From positions 1 to 35,744 of the forward strand of contig PKZC01000310.1 in the NCBI GenBank assembly GCA_003132905.1: a DNA stretch of 35,744 bases. Direction: 5' to 3'. The notes under the pieces were generated by a model. The model made no database searches. It was not told the origin of the DNA and worked only from the letters and a program-made list of their open reading frames with translations. Both the position numbers and the translations under genes were made by a program. Shown in pieces: positions 32,424-35,744 of the stretch. Within the stretch, counting starts at the first letter, position 1; each line of letters starts with the position of its first letter. Source of the stretch: Bryobacterales bacterium (GTDB lineage Bacteria; Acidobacteriota; Terriglobia; Bryobacterales; Bryobacteraceae).

Positions 32424-32460
32424 TAGTGGGTACTCTCTGATCTTGAGAGTAGGCCCACTA
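32424..32460 (+). terminator. Long hairpin after the PEP-CTERM gene
   Basis: A 14-pair stem, TAGTGGGTACTCTC (32424-32437) with GAGAGTAGGCCCACTA (32445-32460), interrupted only by a two-base bulge, with a seven-base loop. It starts 58 bases after the stop of the PEP-CTERM gene. No T-run follows, so it may be a rho-dependent or mRNA-stabilising 3' structure. The rest of the 221-base gap before the TPR gene shows nothing else clear. Confidence 0.45.
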
Positions 32461-32587
32461 CCACTCACCGGCCCTCTGTGCCGCTACGTTGCCGCGATGG
32501 CGTTTAGAGAAGTGACGTCTTCGCGACTGAGAGACACGGTCTGTTCATTCTGAACAAATAGACTCGAAGACTATCGGAGATCCGTCA

Positions 32588-34882
32588 ATGACAAGAGTAG
32601 TGTGCTCGGGTGTTTGTGTTATCTCGCTCATCGCGGCGGCTGGTTGCAGCGCGACCAAGCAATCCTATGTAGCGAAGGGAAACAAGCTTTTCGCGGCGGC
32701 CAAATATCAGGAAGCTGCTCTCAATTATCGTTCCGCCATTCAGAAAGATGCGGGCTACGAGGATGCGTATTACCGGCTGGGCCTGACAGCCATCAAATTG
32801 AACCAAGGACCCCTAGCCTTGGAAGCATTATTTCACGCGGTTCAATTGCAGCCCGGGAATGTAGACGCTAAGGAGCAGTTCGGGGATGTCTGCCTCAGCT
32901 TCTATTTGGCGGATGCAAGCCATCCGCAGGCCCTCTACACACAAATCACGAAAATCTCCGACGAACTTCTCTCGAAGAATGGCAATTCTTACGCAGGTCT
33001 CATGCTCAAGGGCTATATTGCCTCGACAGACCGGAAGCTCCCGCAGGCCATCGAATTCTTCCAAAAGGCCTTGCGGGTGAATCCGTCCAATCCAGGTGTC
33101 GTCACAGAGCTGGTGCACGTACTGATTCAGAACGGCCAGATCAAAGAAGGCCAGGAGCTGGCCATGGATCTGATCGCTCGACAAACGACTTACGGCCCGA
33201 TTTACGACCTGCTGTACGGTTTTTACCAGACTGCCAATCGCGCTTCCGATGCGGAAAACATCCTCAAGATGAAAGTAAATAATAATCCGAAGGAAGCGGA
33301 TTACATTTTGCAATTGGCGCGGCATTACGGCCATCTGCAGAAAAAGACGGAGGTACAGGCCGCTCTTTGCCGCCTTCTGGACGATCCCACCAACTTTCCG
33401 CTAGCCCGGCTGCAGGTGGGTGACTTCTATCTGAAACTGCGGGATTATGCTGAGGCGATCCGCTATTACCAGGAGGGCCTGAACAGTAATCCAGCGGCCA
33501 AGATGAAGGCAGTTTACGACAAACGGACTGTCGTCGCGCTACTGGGTCAGCGGAAAATGGACGAGGCCGGCCGCCTGGCCGAACAGCTTGTTAAGGAGAA
33601 CCCGAACGACAATGAGGCGCTGCATCTTCACGCGGGCATTCTGCTGGATATCGGCAAACGCGAGAATGCGGAGGTGGCAGTGCGCGAACTCCAGACCTTG
33701 TCGGGCCAAAACCCCAACGACGCTTCGTTGCTGCTGCAACTCGGGCAGGCCTATCGGCTGAAGGGCGACTTAAACGCGGCGCGCGGCCAATTCGTGGAGT
33801 CGATAAAAAAGCAGAAGGACCTGATCGGGGCGCGTTATGAACTGGCGGAAGTCAGTCTCATGAGCGGACGGCCAGCCGACGCGGTCCAGCAGGCGAATAG
33901 AATCCTGGAGCTTCGGCCCAATGATCGCCGGGCCAGGCTGCTTCGAACCGGAGGTTTGATTGCAACCGGTGACGCAGCCGAGGCGCGCGGCGAACTGGCC
34001 CAGTTGATCAAGCAGTTTCCAAGCGACACGGAGCCACGGTTGCAGTTGGGACTTCTGGCAATCGCCGAGAAGAAGTATTCGGACGCTATCGAGGTGCTTA
34101 GCAAACATCGCGCTAGCGGTGACCCTCGCGTTAATACTGGACTGGCCGTCGCTTATTTGCACCAGAAGCAATACGACAAGGCGCGTGAGGCATTAAACGA
34201 GGGGCTCAAAAATGAACCTGACTCGCCCATGCTCCTGGAGCGGCTGGCTGACACGGAGGCCCTGACCGGACAATACGATCTGGCGATTGACCATCTTCAG
34301 AAACTGCTCTCCTCAGATCCGAAGTCGGTCAATCTGCTCCGCCGCATGGGGGAAGTCTACGAACTCAAAGGTGACCGAGGCAATGAAATCGCCTCCTATC
34401 GGCAGGCCTGTGAATTGGCGCCCAATGACTTGACTGCGGGCTTGAGTCTGGCCGACGCCTTAGCCCGAGCCGGGCGCACGAATGAGGCCCGGGCCGAATT
34501 CCAGCGTGTCGTGAAGGCGCATCCCGAGAACGCGCCGGCTTTGAATAACGCGGCTTTTTTCCTGGCTGATTCGGGCGGCGACTTGGATGAGGCGCTGCGG
34601 CTTGCGCAACACGCGCTGGAGAAGTCTCCAGGCCAACCAGGTTTCTCGGATACGGTCGGCTACATTTACCTGAAGAAGGGTCTCAACGATAGCGCCCTTC
34701 AAACATTCAGCAATCTGGCGCGAAAATATCCGTACGCCATTTTTCGTTATCACCTGGGGCTGGCATTGTATGTGAAAGGTGATAAGGCCGCGGCCCGGAA
34801 GGAGCTGCAGGCTGCTCTCGCTGGCCATCCTTCCCCCGGAGATGAAGCGCGAATCCGGGAACTGCTGCAGAAAATGAGCTAG
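32588..34882 (+). CDS. TPR-repeat lipoprotein of the PEP-CTERM/exosortase type
   Basis: A 764-residue lipoprotein: the signal ends in LIAAAGC (lipobox, cysteine at about 20). Nearly all of the mature protein is tetratricopeptide repeats, about fifteen or more, with the usual A-x-x-x-Y/F and P-x-x patterns (for example YQEAALNYRSAIQKDAGYEDAYYRLG and YDKAREALNEGLKNEPDSP). It resembles the PEP-CTERM-system TPR lipoprotein (PrsT type), somewhat shorter than typical. These proteins are thought to act in exopolysaccharide assembly or export at the outer membrane. A conserved end with NNAAFFLADSGGDLDEALRLAQHAL supports this subtype. It is followed after 18 bases by a sugar-1-phosphate transferase, so the two likely form an operon running off the window. 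Confidence 0.82.
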   Translation: MTRVVCSGVCVISLIAAAGCSATKQSYVAKGNKLFAAAKYQEAALNYRSAIQKDAGYEDAYYRLGLTAIKLNQGPLALEALFHAVQLQPGNVDAKEQFGDVCLSFYLADASHPQALYTQITKISDELLSKNGNSYAGLMLKGYIASTDRKLPQAIEFFQKALRVNPSNPGVVTELVHVLIQNGQIKEGQELAMDLIARQTTYGPIYDLLYGFYQTANRASDAENILKMKVNNNPKEADYILQLARHYGHLQKKTEVQAALCRLLDDPTNFPLARLQVGDFYLKLRDYAEAIRYYQEGLNSNPAAKMKAVYDKRTVVALLGQRKMDEAGRLAEQLVKENPNDNEALHLHAGILLDIGKRENAEVAVRELQTLSGQNPNDASLLLQLGQAYRLKGDLNAARGQFVESIKKQKDLIGARYELAEVSLMSGRPADAVQQANRILELRPNDRRARLLRTGGLIATGDAAEARGELAQLIKQFPSDTEPRLQLGLLAIAEKKYSDAIEVLSKHRASGDPRVNTGLAVAYLHQKQYDKAREALNEGLKNEPDSPMLLERLADTEALTGQYDLAIDHLQKLLSSDPKSVNLLRRMGEVYELKGDRGNEIASYRQACELAPNDLTAGLSLADALARAGRTNEARAEFQRVVKAHPENAPALNNAAFFLADSGGDLDEALRLAQHALEKSPGQPGFSDTVGYIYLKKGLNDSALQTFSNLARKYPYAIFRYHLGLALYVKGDKAAARKELQAALAGHPSPGDEARIRELLQKMS

Positions 34883-34900
34883 AGGCGGACGAAGAAATCC

Positions 34901-35744
34901 ATGTTTCTCATACTCACATTGGGCGCACTTTCGGTTCTGATGGCACTGCTCGTGACGCCAATCGTTCGCGATGGTATCGGAAGATTCTTTCTAGACCTTC
35001 CGGATGGCGGCCGCAAGGCTCACACGACGCCGGTTCCGCGCGTGGGCGGAATTGCGATTGTACTGGCCTACGTGGCGACTTTCGCGATTGCATTCTCGCT
35101 GCCGTTCAGCTACGCCTACGTCCTGCACAAAGCGCTGCCCAATATCCTGGCGCTCACGCTGGTAGGCTCGGTGGTTTTCCTCACCGGCGTGGTGGACGAT
35201 CTAGTGGGATTGACAGCTTGGCAAAAGCTTATCGGCATCGGTGGAGCTGCGGTGCTGGCTTACTTCGCCGGCATCCATGTGGATATTCAGATGCTCCACG
35301 GCTTGCCGGCGTGGCCGGGTCTCGGATTTGCCCTGACGGTGATTTGGCTGGTCGGCTGCGCGAATGCCTTCAATCTCATTGACGGCATGGACGGCCTGGC
35401 GGCGGGCGTGGGTCTGGTAGCCACCGTCACCATTCTGATCGCGGCGCTGACGCAAGGCAATCTGCCGTTGGCGCTGGCCACCATGCCATTAGCTGGATGC
35501 CTGCTGGGATTCCTGCGCTACAATTTCAACCGCGCCTCGGTTTACCTCGGAGACAGCGGCAGTCTTCTGATCGGGTTTTTGCTCGGGTGCTATGGCGCGC
35601 TGTGGAGTGAAAAATCGGTCACTTTGGTCGCCCTTACTGCTCCATTGCTGGCGCTCTCCATCCCACTGTTGGATGTGCTGCTGTCAATCTCCCGGCGGTA
35701 TTTGCGCAACCGGCCGATCTTCCAGGCCGATCGCGGTCATATTC
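34901..35744 (+). CDS. Polyprenyl-phosphate sugar-1-phosphate transferase (WecA/TagO-like), partial
   Basis: The first 281 residues of an integral membrane enzyme, cut by the window edge. It transfers a sugar-1-phosphate, usually GlcNAc-1-phosphate, to undecaprenyl phosphate, starting a polysaccharide. The WecA/MraY-family motifs are visible: the N-terminal DLPDGGRKAHTTPVPRVGG, the aspartate pair VVDDLVGL, NAFNLIDGMDGLAAG, YLGDSGSLLIGF and, at the break, ADRGHI, the start of the HIHH-type loop. About nine hydrophobic segments are present. The ATG lies 18 bases after the TPR gene stop, but its ribosome-binding site is weak. Together with the PEP-CTERM and TPR genes it points to an exopolysaccharide locus continuing to the right. 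Confidence 0.88.
   Translation, partial: MFLILTLGALSVLMALLVTPIVRDGIGRFFLDLPDGGRKAHTTPVPRVGGIAIVLAYVATFAIAFSLPFSYAYVLHKALPNILALTLVGSVVFLTGVVDDLVGLTAWQKLIGIGGAAVLAYFAGIHVDIQMLHGLPAWPGLGFALTVIWLVGCANAFNLIDGMDGLAAGVGLVATVTILIAALTQGNLPLALATMPLAGCLLGFLRYNFNRASVYLGDSGSLLIGFLLGCYGALWSEKSVTLVALTAPLLALSIPLLDVLLSISRRYLRNRPIFQADRGHI

Overview
The window looks like a chromosomal piece of an acidobacterium, most likely of the Solibacter/Bryobacter type. That placement is an inference from gene content, not from a marker gene: a very large TonB-dependent outer-membrane receptor with an N-terminal carboxypeptidase-regulatory-like domain, a reaction-centre-type cytochrome c outside any photosynthesis locus, DUF6152 and a linked exported family of unknown function present twice, a PEP-CTERM protein, and many exported proteins with Tat or lipoprotein signals. 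Base composition is GC-rich and coding density is high. I see no rRNA, tRNA, CRISPR array or insertion sequence.

Layout. 0.1-3.3 kb: a small stress-type membrane protein, a minus-strand pair (NAD-dependent beta-hydroxyacid dehydrogenase followed by a diheme reaction-centre-like cytochrome c), and a divergent exported double-cupin gene. 3.38-11.4 kb: seven closely spaced plus-strand genes (gaps of 3-27 bp) behind one good sigma70-like promoter. The first four encode cytoplasmic enzymes: an M24-fold protein with one metal ligand replaced, a PEP-synthase-like ATP-binding/phosphohistidine protein lacking the PEP/pyruvate barrel, a D-2-hydroxyacid dehydrogenase and a DRE-TIM acyltransferase/lyase. 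The last three are exported: a diheme cytochrome c, a GlcG/HbpS-type protein and a Tat-exported LVIVD-repeat protein. 11.4-14.6 kb: a DUF1398 protein and a single-chain molybdenum hydroxylase without an FAD domain, both on the minus strand. 14.6-15.65 kb: two orphan small genes and an apparent alcohol dehydrogenase remnant.

15.65-20.0 kb: a minus-strand operon (alpha/beta-hydrolase lipoprotein, MFS transporter, zinc alcohol dehydrogenase, exported unknown) that reads as uptake and oxidation of a small organic compound. 20.1-24.0 kb: a plus-strand group with a strong, apparently leaderless promoter preceded by three direct repeats, then DUF6152, a second copy of the exported unknown family, an exported ACMSD-type amidohydrolase and an NHL beta-propeller protein. 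24.0-29.2 kb: the TonB-dependent receptor with its own promoter, then a C4-dicarboxylate symporter. 29.4-31.2 kb: a RelE/ParE-like toxin-antitoxin pair and an exported alpha/beta-hydrolase. 31.7 kb to the end: a PEP-CTERM protein, a large TPR lipoprotein of the PEP-CTERM/exosortase type and a polyprenyl-phosphate sugar-1-phosphate transferase cut by the window edge. These three look like the left side of an exopolysaccharide/exosortase locus.

The strongest candidate for an undescribed system is the seven-gene operon at 3.38-11.4 kb. The parts can be named, but I cannot assign a substrate.
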